A stretch of 64,000 nucleotides of DNA from Acidovorax sp. NCPPB 4044 (GTDB lineage: Bacteria; Pseudomonadota; Gammaproteobacteria; Burkholderiales; Burkholderiaceae_C): NCBI RefSeq assembly GCF_028069655.1, contig NZ_JAMCOS010000001.1:340001-404000 (forward strand), in the 5' to 3' direction. Within the stretch, counting starts at the first letter, position 1, and each line of letters starts with the position of its first letter. Below, one piece after another: positions 46,292-53,706 of the stretch. The position numbers were made by a program, and so were the translations under genes. The notes under the pieces are model-generated. The model saw only the letters and a list, made by a program, of their open reading frames with translations, did no database searches and was not told the DNA's origin.

Positions 46292-47992
46292 TCAGACGTA
46301 CTTCGCCGCGATCGGCATCTGCCGGCCGTTGCCGAACGCCTTGGCGCGCACGCGCAGGATGGGCGGCGCCTGGCGGCGCTTGTACTCGTTGCGCGCGATC
46401 ATCTGGCGCACGCGGTGCACCAGCGCGCGGCCGGCCTCGTCGTGCTGCAGTTGCACCGAGAACGCGCGCGCTGCCTCGTACTCGGCGTGCGAGAGGCCTT
46501 CGCCCTCGATGATGAGCTTGAGCACCTGGTCCAGCACCGGGTAGGGCGGCAGGCTGTCCACGTCGCGCTGGCCCGGGGCCAGCTCGGCCGAGGGCTCCTT
46601 GTCGATGATGGCCTGCGGGATCAGCTCGCGCCCGGCATGCGCATTGACGTGGCGCGACAGCTCGAACACCTCCGTCTTGTAGAGGTCGCCCAGCAGGCCC
46701 AGGCCGCCGTTGGTGTCGCCGTAGAGCGTGCAGTAGCCCACCGAGATCTCCGACTTGTTGCCCGTGGTGAGCAGCAGGTGGCCGAAGGCGTTGGAGTATT
46801 CCATCAGGATGGTGCCGCGGATGCGCGCCTGCAGGTTCTCCAGCGGCAGGCCTGCGAGCGGCTGGCCGAAGCTCTCGCCGAACTGCGCGGCATAGCCCGC
46901 CACGAGGTCCGCGATGGGGTGTGTGTGCAGCCGGATGCCCAGGTTCTCGCACAGCCGCACCGAATCGTCCACCGAGCCGCTCGACGAGAAGCGCGAGGGC
47001 ATGGTCACGGCCACCACGTTCTCCGGGCCCATGGCTTCGGCGGCAAGGGCCAGCGTGAGTGCGCTGTCGATGCCGCCCGAGCTGCCCACCACCACCTGCC
47101 GGAAGCCGCAGCGCCGCGCATAGTCGCGCAGCCCGAGCACGATCTGCTGGCGGTAGAAATCCATCGTGGGCAGCCCCTCGGCGGGCACCGGCGGCAGCGC
47201 GGCGCCGTCCTCGGCGAGGAAGCGGCCGTCTTCGAGCCGCAGCGTGCGCACGTCCTCGGCGAAGCGCGGCGCCTCGAACACCACGCCGCCCTCGGGCTCC
47301 ACCGCGAACGAGGCGCCGTCGTAGACGATCTGGTCCTGCCCGCCCACCTGGTTCACATAGACCACGGGCAGGCCGTGGCGCCGCGCCGCATCGCCGAACA
47401 CCTGGTGGCGCACCTCGCGCTTGCCGATGTGGCTGGGGCTCGCGTTGATGCTCACCACGAGGTCGGGCGCCGCGTCGGCCACGCGCTGGAAGGGGTTGGT
47501 GGCGTAGTCGGCCACGGTGTCGTTCCAGCCGTCCTCGCAGACCAGGAAGCCGATCTGCGCGTGGCCGATGCGCAGCACGCGCGCCACGTCGGGGCCGGGC
47601 TCGAAGTGGCGGCGCTCGTCGAAGATGTTGTAGGTGGGCAGCAGCTGCTTGGCATAGGTGATCCGCACCTCACCGCCCTGCAGCACCAGCAGGCTGTTGT
47701 GCAGGCGCTTGCCGGGGCCCTGGGCGCGCGTGGGCGTGCCCACCACCCAGTGCAGGCCCGGCGTGCCGCGCGAGGCCTCCTGCAGCGCCGCGATGCCGGC
47801 GTCCACGCGCTCCATGAAGCCGGGCTCCTCGAGCAGGTCGCCGGGGTAGTAGCCGCACAGCGCGAGTTCGGTGAACACCACCAGGTCGGACCCGGCCTGC
47901 GCGGCGCGCTGCGCCGCGTCCACCATGCGCTGCACGTTGCCTTCGATGTCGCCCACGGTGAAGTTGAGCTGGGCAAGGGTGATTCGGAGCAT
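46292..47992 (-). CDS. nadE: Glutamine-hydrolysing NAD synthase
   Basis: A 566-residue two-domain enzyme. The N-terminal nitrilase-type glutaminase has the Glu in VVFTELALCGYYPGDLL, the Lys in ITYAKQLLPTYNIFDE and the Cys in FLVCEDGWNDT. The C-terminal synthetase has the pyrophosphatase loop GSSGGIDSALTLALA and TGNKSEISVGYCTLYGDTNG. It amidates nicotinate adenine dinucleotide to NAD using glutamine. The ATG at 47992 was chosen because LRITLAQLNFTVGDIEGN is the family start; an upstream in-frame extension lacks similarity. It is the third gene of the NAD operon, 61 bp after pncB. Confidence 0.96.
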   Translation of the reverse strand: MLRITLAQLNFTVGDIEGNVQRMVDAAQRAAQAGSDLVVFTELALCGYYPGDLLEEPGFMERVDAGIAALQEASRGTPGLHWVVGTPTRAQGPGKRLHNSLLVLQGGEVRITYAKQLLPTYNIFDERRHFEPGPDVARVLRIGHAQIGFLVCEDGWNDTVADYATNPFQRVADAAPDLVVSINASPSHIGKREVRHQVFGDAARRHGLPVVYVNQVGGQDQIVYDGASFAVEPEGGVVFEAPRFAEDVRTLRLEDGRFLAEDGAALPPVPAEGLPTMDFYRQQIVLGLRDYARRCGFRQVVVGSSGGIDSALTLALAAEAMGPENVVAVTMPSRFSSSGSVDDSVRLCENLGIRLHTHPIADLVAGYAAQFGESFGQPLAGLPLENLQARIRGTILMEYSNAFGHLLLTTGNKSEISVGYCTLYGDTNGGLGLLGDLYKTEVFELSRHVNAHAGRELIPQAIIDKEPSAELAPGQRDVDSLPPYPVLDQVLKLIIEGEGLSHAEYEAARAFSVQLQHDEAGRALVHRVRQMIARNEYKRRQAPPILRVRAKAFGNGRQMPIAAKYV

Positions 47993-48053
47993 GTCGGTTC
48001 CTTGGCTGTGGAAGAGGAAGAGAGAGGGGGGAGACGGCAGCGGCGCAGTGGCC

Positions 48054-49250
48054 TCAGGCGCCGGTCGGCAGGCCGAACACCTGCCGCAGGTAGGCCAGGT
48101 AGGTTTCATCGTCGCACAGCGTCTTGCCCGGGCTGTCGGACAGCTTCGCGACCGGCTGGCCATTCGCGCGCACGATCTTCATGACGATGTTGAGCGGCGT
48201 GGGGCCCATGTCGTTGCTGAGCTGCGTGCCGATGCCGAAGCCCAGCTGCACGCGGTCGCCGAAGTGGCGGTAGAGGGCGAGCGCGCGGTCCACGTCCAGC
48301 CCGTCGGAGAACACGAGCCGCTTGCCGTGCGCGTCGATGCGCAGCCGCGCGTAGTGCGCCAGCGCCTTCTCGCCCCAGGCGACGGGGTCGCCCGAGTCGT
48401 GCCGCAGGCCGTCGAAGAGCTTGGCGAAGTAGAGGTCGAAGTCGGCCAGGAACGCGTCCATGCCCACGGTGTCGGTGAGCGCGATGCCGAGGTCGCCGCG
48501 GTACTCCTGCACCCAGTCCTCCAGCGCGGCCTTCTGGAAATCGCGCAGCCGCACGCCGAGCGCCTGGTAGGTCTGCAGGTATTCGTGCGCCATGGTGCCG
48601 ATGGGCACGATCCGCAGGTCCAGCGCGAGGCGCACGTTCGACGTGCCCTTGAACCACTGCGGCACCTGGGCGGCGAAGGACTGCACCACCTCGCGGTGCC
48701 AGTCGCGCCCCCAGCGGCGGCGCACGCCGAAGTCGAACATCTCGAACGGGTGCGCGCGCGGCGCCTCGGCGGCGAGCTGCTGCACGCGGGCGATCTTCGC
48801 GGCCAGGCGGCGGCGGCCTTCGGCCAGGGCTTCTTCTGCGCGGCCGAGCCGGCGGAAATACAGCTCGTTCACGATGGCCAGCACGAAAATCTCGAAGCCC
48901 ATCACGTGCACCTGCGGCCCGCGCGCGACGATCGACAGCACCGGCCCCTCGGCCCGCGCCTCGATGAAGGCGCGCTGGAACTGGAAGATGCGCAGGAAAT
49001 CGACGAAATCGCTCTTGATGTAGCGCAGCCCGGCCAGGTACTCCAGCTCGGCGGGCGTGAAGCGCAGCGCACAGAGCGCGTCGAGTTCGGCGTTCACCTC
49101 GGGCAGCAGTTCGGCGAGCGGGAAGGCCGGCGTGTTGCGGCAGACGAAGCGGTACTCGGCCTGGGTCTGCGGGTGCCGGTGCAGCAGCGCCTGCCACATG
49201 GTGAACTTGTAGAGGTCGGTGTCCAGCAGGCTCTGGATGATCGGGGTCAT
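48054..49250 (-). CDS. pncB: Nicotinate phosphoribosyltransferase
   Basis: A 398-residue enzyme that joins nicotinate to PRPP, giving nicotinate mononucleotide with ATP hydrolysis. The start [20 protein letters not shown], the block [20 protein letters not shown] with the phosphorylated His in TMAHEYLQ, and [11 protein letters not shown] with KIV(R/K)[11 protein letters not shown] are typical of PncB. The ATG at 49250 is preceded by AGGAG at 49263-49259 with 8-bp spacing, and this site lies inside the dispersed repeat copy C. It is the second gene of the NAD operon. Confidence 0.96.
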   Translation of the reverse strand: MTPIIQSLLDTDLYKFTMWQALLHRHPQTQAEYRFVCRNTPAFPLAELLPEVNAELDALCALRFTPAELEYLAGLRYIKSDFVDFLRIFQFQRAFIEARAEGPVLSIVARGPQVHVMGFEIFVLAIVNELYFRRLGRAEEALAEGRRRLAAKIARVQQLAAEAPRAHPFEMFDFGVRRRWGRDWHREVVQSFAAQVPQWFKGTSNVRLALDLRIVPIGTMAHEYLQTYQALGVRLRDFQKAALEDWVQEYRGDLGIALTDTVGMDAFLADFDLYFAKLFDGLRHDSGDPVAWGEKALAHYARLRIDAHGKRLVFSDGLDVDRALALYRHFGDRVQLGFGIGTQLSNDMGPTPLNIVMKIVRANGQPVAKLSDSPGKTLCDDETYLAYLRQVFGLPTGA

Positions 49251-49257
49251 GCGGTCT

Positions 49258-49306
49258 GCTCCTATAAAGATAGCAAACAATTCAATGGATACGGCGGCAT
49301 CAGGCC
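49258..49306 (+). repeat. Dispersed 49-bp repeat, copy C, between nicotinamidase and pncB
   Basis: On the plus strand it begins GCTCCTATAAAGATAGCAAA, then CAATTCAATGGATACGGCGG and CATCAGGCC. It is opposite in orientation to both flanking genes. It contains the nicotinamidase stop (TGA at 49302-49300) and the pncB ribosome site (AGGAG, minus strand). Confidence 0.85.
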
Positions 49307-50166
49307 AAAAATTCTGTGGACTGCGCGAGCTGCACGCCCTGCGCGCGCACCGTGTCCAGGAAAGCGCCGTGCTGCGCCTCGAAGCCGCGCACCGGGCTCA
49401 TGCAGTCGGTGAGCAGCACCACGCGCGAGGGCGTCCAGCCCGGCTGCAGGCGCGGCAGGTGCTGCACGATGTGCTCGGTGGTGGCGCGCACGCAGTGGCT
49501 GCTGGCCTCGCCCGCGATCACCAGGCGCTCCGCAGTGCCCAGGCGCTGCAGCAGCGGCACGTTGAGCGCGGTGCCCGGGTCCTGCGGATCGGGCACCTCG
49601 GCCTCGATGGCGCTGTAGTGCTCGGTCCAGGGGTTCATGCCCTTGAACACCGCATGCACGGCCTGCCCCTGCACAGCCTGCCACTGCGCGCAGGCGTCCA
49701 GCAGGTCGGCATGCACGCCGTGGCCCCAGCTGCCGATCTCGCAATGCACGGGCCAGACCATGAGCGTGTAGCGCCCCTGCGCCTCCAGCGCGTCCAGGTA
49801 GGCCAGCACGCGCGGCAGGGCGGTGGCGTCGCGCGGTGCGAAGTCGCCGGCGCGCACCTGCGCGGCGGCGATGGGGGTGAACGGCGCCACGTCCGCGCCG
49901 CCGCGCGCCTGCCAGAAGAGCGGGTGCGCCACGTCGTGGCGCTGGTGCGAATCGAGCGTGACCGTCACCGCGCCGAGCTGCGGTGCCACGCGGCGCACGA
50001 ACGCCGCCAGCCGCTGCAGGTCGCCATGCGCCCCGGCCACGGGCAGCGAGGGCGCGAGGCGCTGGCCGGAGAGGGGATCGGCCGGGCACCACGCGGCCGG
50101 CAGATCGCAGAAATCGTTCTGCGGGTCGATGGCCAGCAGATGGAGGGCAGCGGATGGGTGGGTCAT
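49300..50166 (-). CDS. pncA: Nicotinamidase (PncA-like cysteine hydrolase)
   Basis: A 288-residue member of the isochorismatase-like fold, longer than E. coli PncA. The catalytic triad is visible: Asp in [14 protein letters not shown], Lys in [14 protein letters not shown] and Cys in [15 protein letters not shown]. The metal site includes [11 protein letters not shown] with paired His residues. It deamidates nicotinamide to nicotinate for PncB. It heads a four-gene operon (nicotinamidase, pncB, nadE, NadM/Nudix) that carries out the Preiss-Handler route to NAD. Its promoter, with an overlapping palindrome, is at 50209-50242. Confidence 0.92.
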   Translation of the reverse strand: MTHPSAALHLLAIDPQNDFCDLPAAWCPADPLSGQRLAPSLPVAGAHGDLQRLAAFVRRVAPQLGAVTVTLDSHQRHDVAHPLFWQARGGADVAPFTPIAAAQVRAGDFAPRDATALPRVLAYLDALEAQGRYTLMVWPVHCEIGSWGHGVHADLLDACAQWQAVQGQAVHAVFKGMNPWTEHYSAIEAEVPDPQDPGTALNVPLLQRLGTAERLVIAGEASSHCVRATTEHIVQHLPRLQPGWTPSRVVLLTDCMSPVRGFEAQHGAFLDTVRAQGVQLAQSTEFLA

Positions 50167-50208
50167 GGACGGCTCCGTTCAGGACGATGGAAGAAAGGCG
50201 TTGACGCG

Positions 50209-50242
50209 ATTGTAGACAGTTAGTTTATTAATGCAACTAACT
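50209..50242 (-). promoter_or_regulatory. NAD operon promoter with overlapping palindromic operator
   Basis: On the minus strand -35 TTGCAT (50236-50231) and -10 TACAAT (50214-50209) have a 16-bp spacer. The palindrome AGTTAGTT-N9-AACTAACT (50218-50242) covers the -35 and much of the spacer, a position expected of a repressor site. Its TAGT and ACTA halves recall NrtR, the Nudix-related NAD regulator, but no nrtR gene is in the window. Confidence 0.7.
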
Positions 50243-50363
50243 AACGCGCCCGGTGACCGCCTGCATGCCATGGGAGCAGGACCCGGCGGCCTGCGGCTCT
50301 GCATGCCCGCAGGAGAGGTTTGGGGCCGGTGGGGGCGGAAGGGGCTGCGTGGCCGCAGGCGGC

Positions 50364-50425
50364 AAAACGCCCATGCCCGGGCCGGCAGTGCCACCGCGAG
50401 GTGGCCGCCGGCCCGGGCATGGGCG
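50364..50425 (-). terminator. Long hairpin and terminator after the DUF1328 gene
   Basis: Two perfect 19-bp arms (CGCCCATGCCCGGGCCGGC at 50368-50386 and its complement at 50407-50425) enclose a smaller GCCACC-GCGA-GGTGGC hairpin. On the minus strand the stem is followed by TTTT. It lies 50 bp after the DUF1328 stop and before the NAD operon promoter. The rest of the 50167-50475 gap shows nothing else. Confidence 0.75.
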
Positions 50426-50475
50426 TGCGATGCAGTGCGGACGCCAAGCGGCCGGTGGGGTGCCGCCGCGGGCCG

Positions 50476-50661
50476 TTACTTCATCACCCTCCGTGCCGCT
50501 CCCACCCCCAGGACTGCGAGCACCACGAAGACGATGGCGACCACGAGGAACAGGAAGAACAGGATCTTGGCGATGCCGGCGGCGCCCGCGGCAACGCCGG
50601 TGAAGCCGAGCGCGCCGGCGATGAGGGAAACGATGGCGAAGATGATGGCGTACTTCAGCAT
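50476..50661 (-). CDS. DUF1328 small membrane protein (YtjA-like)
   Basis: A 61-residue protein of two membrane helices with a Gly/Ala-rich turn: [20 protein letters not shown], then [20 protein letters not shown], ending in a positive tail (ARRVMK). This is the DUF1328/YtjA pattern; such proteins are often induced in stationary phase or stress. AGCCTTCGCC-type purine-poor sequence lies upstream and no strong ribosome site is seen. Followed by the hairpin at 50364. Confidence 0.88.
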   Translation of the reverse strand: MLKYAIIFAIVSLIAGALGFTGVAAGAAGIAKILFFLFLVVAIVFVVLAVLGVGAARRVMK

Positions 50662-50820
50662 GGCGAAGGCTCCGGTGGTGTGGTGGGGAATGGGTGCATC
50701 TTCCCGGCGCCGCCGCGCCGCGGCCGTCAGCAGGCCATGGCTCCGCGTGTAGGAAAAGGTGCGCCGGGATGCCCTGCGCCGCGCCGTGCCTTCATGGCCT
50801 CGTCGGCCGCCGGCCAGCGC

Positions 50821-53583
50821 TCAGGGCGCGGCCCGCCGCGGGGCGCGGTCGGCCCTCTGCGCCCGCTCCAGCACGTTCAACACAGCGTAGTCCCTCGCTT
50901 CCCCGGCGATCCCCAGCGAACGCTTCAGGCCGGTGCGCGCACCCGCATCCAGCAGCAGTTGCACCGCGTCGGCATGCCCCGACATGGCGGCCAGCATCAG
51001 TGCCGACTCGTCGTATTCGGAACTCCAGTCGAGTTCTTCGACGTCCTCCCGGGCCAGCAGAACCCTCAGGACGTCGGTATGGCCTTCGCGGGCCGCGTAC
51101 ATGAGGGGCGTCAACTCCCGGTCGTTGCCGGCATCCGGCTTCGCCCCCGCGGCCAGCAGCAGCCGAACGGCCTCCGCATGGCCGCGCTTCGCCGCGATGC
51201 CGAGCGCGGAGTTTTCCGTCTTGGTGAGCGCATTCACCTTCGCGCCGGACTGCAGCAGCAGCGCCATCATCTCCGTGTTCCCCGTCTTTGCCGATTGCAT
51301 GAGGGGCGTGGTTCCATCGGGCTGCTCCCGCAGTACGTCGGCCTGGGCCGCGATCAGGACTTTCGCCATCCGGACATCCTGCCGTGCGATCGCCTGCATG
51401 AGGGGGCACCGCTCCGATGCATCCGTGCGCGACAGGTCGCTGATCGGGGCGAGGAAGGCCGCCATCTCGTACTGCGCATGCCGGACCGCCTCCATGAGCG
51501 GCGTGGTGCGATCGATCGTGTGTGCATCGGGGTTGGCGCGGTCGGTCCTCGGGCGCAGGCTGCCCAGGTAACCCTGGCGTGCGGGCATCAGCAGTCGGGC
51601 AATGCCCACGCGGCCCTTTCGGGCGGCCTCGTGCAATGCGGTGGTTCCGTCGTGACTTGCCACTGCGACGTTCGCGCCGGCGGACCGCAGCATTTTCACG
51701 ATGGCCTCCTGCCCGTTGGCCGCCGCGGCCATCAGCGGCGTCCGGCCGGTGTTCGATGCCGTGTCCAGCGCGCCGCGGTCTTTGCGGTTCTGGGTGAGCG
51801 TCTGTACCAGGATGCCTACCGATGCCACGTCGCCCGCCTGCGCCGCCAGGTACAGGACCGTTTCGCCCTGGCGATTGCGGGTGCCGAGGGCCGCTCCGGC
51901 CCCCAGGAGATGGCTGACCGTCTGGGTGCGTCCATGCCGCGCCGCCTGCAGCAGCGGGGTATCGCCCCGTGCGTTGGTGGACTGCAGCAGGGCCGGCGTC
52001 GTCAGCAACGACACCACGGCATTGGCCCCTGCGGCGGCAGCGTGGTGCAGCAGGGTGTTGCCGTCCGCATCCTTCCATGACGCGGGCATGGGCAGGCCGA
52101 CCAGCCAGCTGGCGGTGGCCGCGTCGCCGGCCGCCAGGCTCTGAGCGACGGCTGCGGGGCGGTCTTCCTCCGCGAGCTTCTCGACCTCTTCCACGGCCAT
52201 GCCTGCCAGGGCCGATTCGATGGATGGCGACGAGGCGCGGTAGCGCTGCAGCGCGGGATGCATGAGCGCCGCCTGCCACGGGGTGCCGCTGGCGGATGCC
52301 GCCGAGCGGATGAGGGGCCAGACCCTCGCAGGGTCGAGGCCGCGCAGTTCCTCGGGGTCTTTCGTGGCGGCGAGGGCGTGCATCAGCAGTTCGGACGACC
52401 ACTCGGCCGCCGGGGGAAGATCGGGCACCCGCACGCTGCGATAACCGACATCGCCGGCACGGGTCGTTTCCTTCACGTAGAAGTCGCCTGTGCCGATCCG
52501 CTTGATCCTGCGCATGCCGTCCTGCGTCTTCGAAGTGTCGATGACGGCGCACTTTTCCTTCTCGATCAGCCCCTGCGTCTTCATGTTCTTCGCGATGGTG
52601 CGCATGAGCAGCGCAGGGTCCGCGATGACCGAATAGGGCGCCTCTTCGCTGCCGGTGGGCTCGTGCCCGGAGATGACGACAGCGGCCGGGATCGGTCCGA
52701 AGCGGCTCTGCAGGCCGGTTTCGAGGTGGTCGCGGTATTCGGCATGCAGCCGGTAGGCCGTCTCCTCCGTCAGCGCGCAGCCCAGGTGCGGCCGGAAGTG
52801 CTCCTGCAGTTCGGCCAGGCACTCTTCGGCCAGGTTGCGCACCAAAGCGTCGGGCGCCACGCGCGCCTCGGCGAAAGCCAGCGCGTCGGCCGCATGGGCG
52901 TTGACGGTCGGCCTGTCGACGAACTGGTCATCGCGCCCGGCGACCTGGAACTTCTTCGCCAGCAGATTGCGGTAGCCGTTCACATAGTGGATCTCGTTGA
53001 TCTCGTAATGCTCGCTGTCGCCGTGCCGAGCCTGGCTGAAGTCCCGCAAGGCCTGGTCCAGCATGCCTTCCCAGACCTTCTGGGCGTGGGTGTGCAGCCC
53101 CTTGTTCAGGGTCAGTTCCTGCACGGCCATGACCAGGTTGGCGAGGCTGCCCTCGGAGCAGACCTGCAGCCCCTCCGCCAGGTTCTCGAGGATGTCGATG
53201 CGGGTCGACAGCGGCGTCGCTTCGTCGGTGATGGCCACGCACAGGGTGTCCAGCGACGCCTTGCCCTCGCCATAGAGACGCGTCACGTGGCCGGAGAAAA
53301 ACCCGTCGGCACCCTCGCGCACGCGTTGGTGGAACGTGTCCAGGGCGTGGGCGGCCTGCTGTGCCCTGGCCGGGGACGGATGGTTGTCGCGGAGGAAACG
53401 CTGGAGCGTCTCGATACCGGTCCGGTACTGCTGGATGAGCTGCTTGCCGCGCGCCGATTTCTCGAAGGCGCGCACGGAAGATCCGTCGCGTCGGCGTTCG
53501 TAGCGTACGGCGGTCTGTTCGGGGTAGGGCTGCGCAGGCGCATCGGTGCGCGCTTGCGGACGAAAGAGGGGGGTGATCCGCAT
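50821..53583 (-). CDS. Ankyrin-repeat protein, candidate type III effector (paralogue 2)
   Basis: A 920-residue protein with no signal peptide or membrane helix. Residues 1-400 form a conserved domain shared with the next gene (TPLFRPQAR, VRAFEKSARGKQLIQQYRTG, LYGEGKASLDTLCVAITDEA, EIHYVNGYRNLL). From about residue 480 to 900 there are roughly a dozen ankyrin repeats, for example DGNTLLHHAAAAGANAVVSL and RGDTPLLQAARHGRTQTVSH. Host-protein binding is the usual use of such repeats in secreted effectors. A PIP-box-like promoter lies at 53603-53664. The N-terminal 400 residues match no domain I can name. Export by a type III system is an inference; no hrp genes are in the window. Confidence 0.85.
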   Translation of the reverse strand: MRITPLFRPQARTDAPAQPYPEQTAVRYERRRDGSSVRAFEKSARGKQLIQQYRTGIETLQRFLRDNHPSPARAQQAAHALDTFHQRVREGADGFFSGHVTRLYGEGKASLDTLCVAITDEATPLSTRIDILENLAEGLQVCSEGSLANLVMAVQELTLNKGLHTHAQKVWEGMLDQALRDFSQARHGDSEHYEINEIHYVNGYRNLLAKKFQVAGRDDQFVDRPTVNAHAADALAFAEARVAPDALVRNLAEECLAELQEHFRPHLGCALTEETAYRLHAEYRDHLETGLQSRFGPIPAAVVISGHEPTGSEEAPYSVIADPALLMRTIAKNMKTQGLIEKEKCAVIDTSKTQDGMRRIKRIGTGDFYVKETTRAGDVGYRSVRVPDLPPAAEWSSELLMHALAATKDPEELRGLDPARVWPLIRSAASASGTPWQAALMHPALQRYRASSPSIESALAGMAVEEVEKLAEEDRPAAVAQSLAAGDAATASWLVGLPMPASWKDADGNTLLHHAAAAGANAVVSLLTTPALLQSTNARGDTPLLQAARHGRTQTVSHLLGAGAALGTRNRQGETVLYLAAQAGDVASVGILVQTLTQNRKDRGALDTASNTGRTPLMAAAANGQEAIVKMLRSAGANVAVASHDGTTALHEAARKGRVGIARLLMPARQGYLGSLRPRTDRANPDAHTIDRTTPLMEAVRHAQYEMAAFLAPISDLSRTDASERCPLMQAIARQDVRMAKVLIAAQADVLREQPDGTTPLMQSAKTGNTEMMALLLQSGAKVNALTKTENSALGIAAKRGHAEAVRLLLAAGAKPDAGNDRELTPLMYAAREGHTDVLRVLLAREDVEELDWSSEYDESALMLAAMSGHADAVQLLLDAGARTGLKRSLGIAGEARDYAVLNVLERAQRADRAPRRAAP

Positions 53584-53602
53584 GGAAGCTCCTGGTGCCC
53601 CG

Positions 53603-53664
53603 ACGGTAGAGGCACCGGATGCCGGGGGCGTGCGCGGATCCGAAGCGAGTGCCTGAATGGCGAT
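53603..53664 (-). promoter_or_regulatory. PIP-box-like HrpX promoter of ankyrin gene 2
   Basis: On the minus strand ATCGC-N15-TTCGG (53664-53640) differs from the PIP box TTCGB-N15-TTCGB at one base. TACCGT (53608-53603) fits the YANNNT -10 and lies 31 bp downstream, inside the 30-32 bp window known for HrpX promoters. The 123-bp gap between the two ankyrin genes is otherwise empty. Confidence 0.65.
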
Positions 53665-53706
53665 GGGGCACTCAACGGACCGCGAACGGCGGGCAGATGA
53701 CCAGCG

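Noticed and set aside
46280..48184. 634-codon plus-strand frame over nadE
   Set aside because: Antisense of nadE; composition is typical of a shadow frame.
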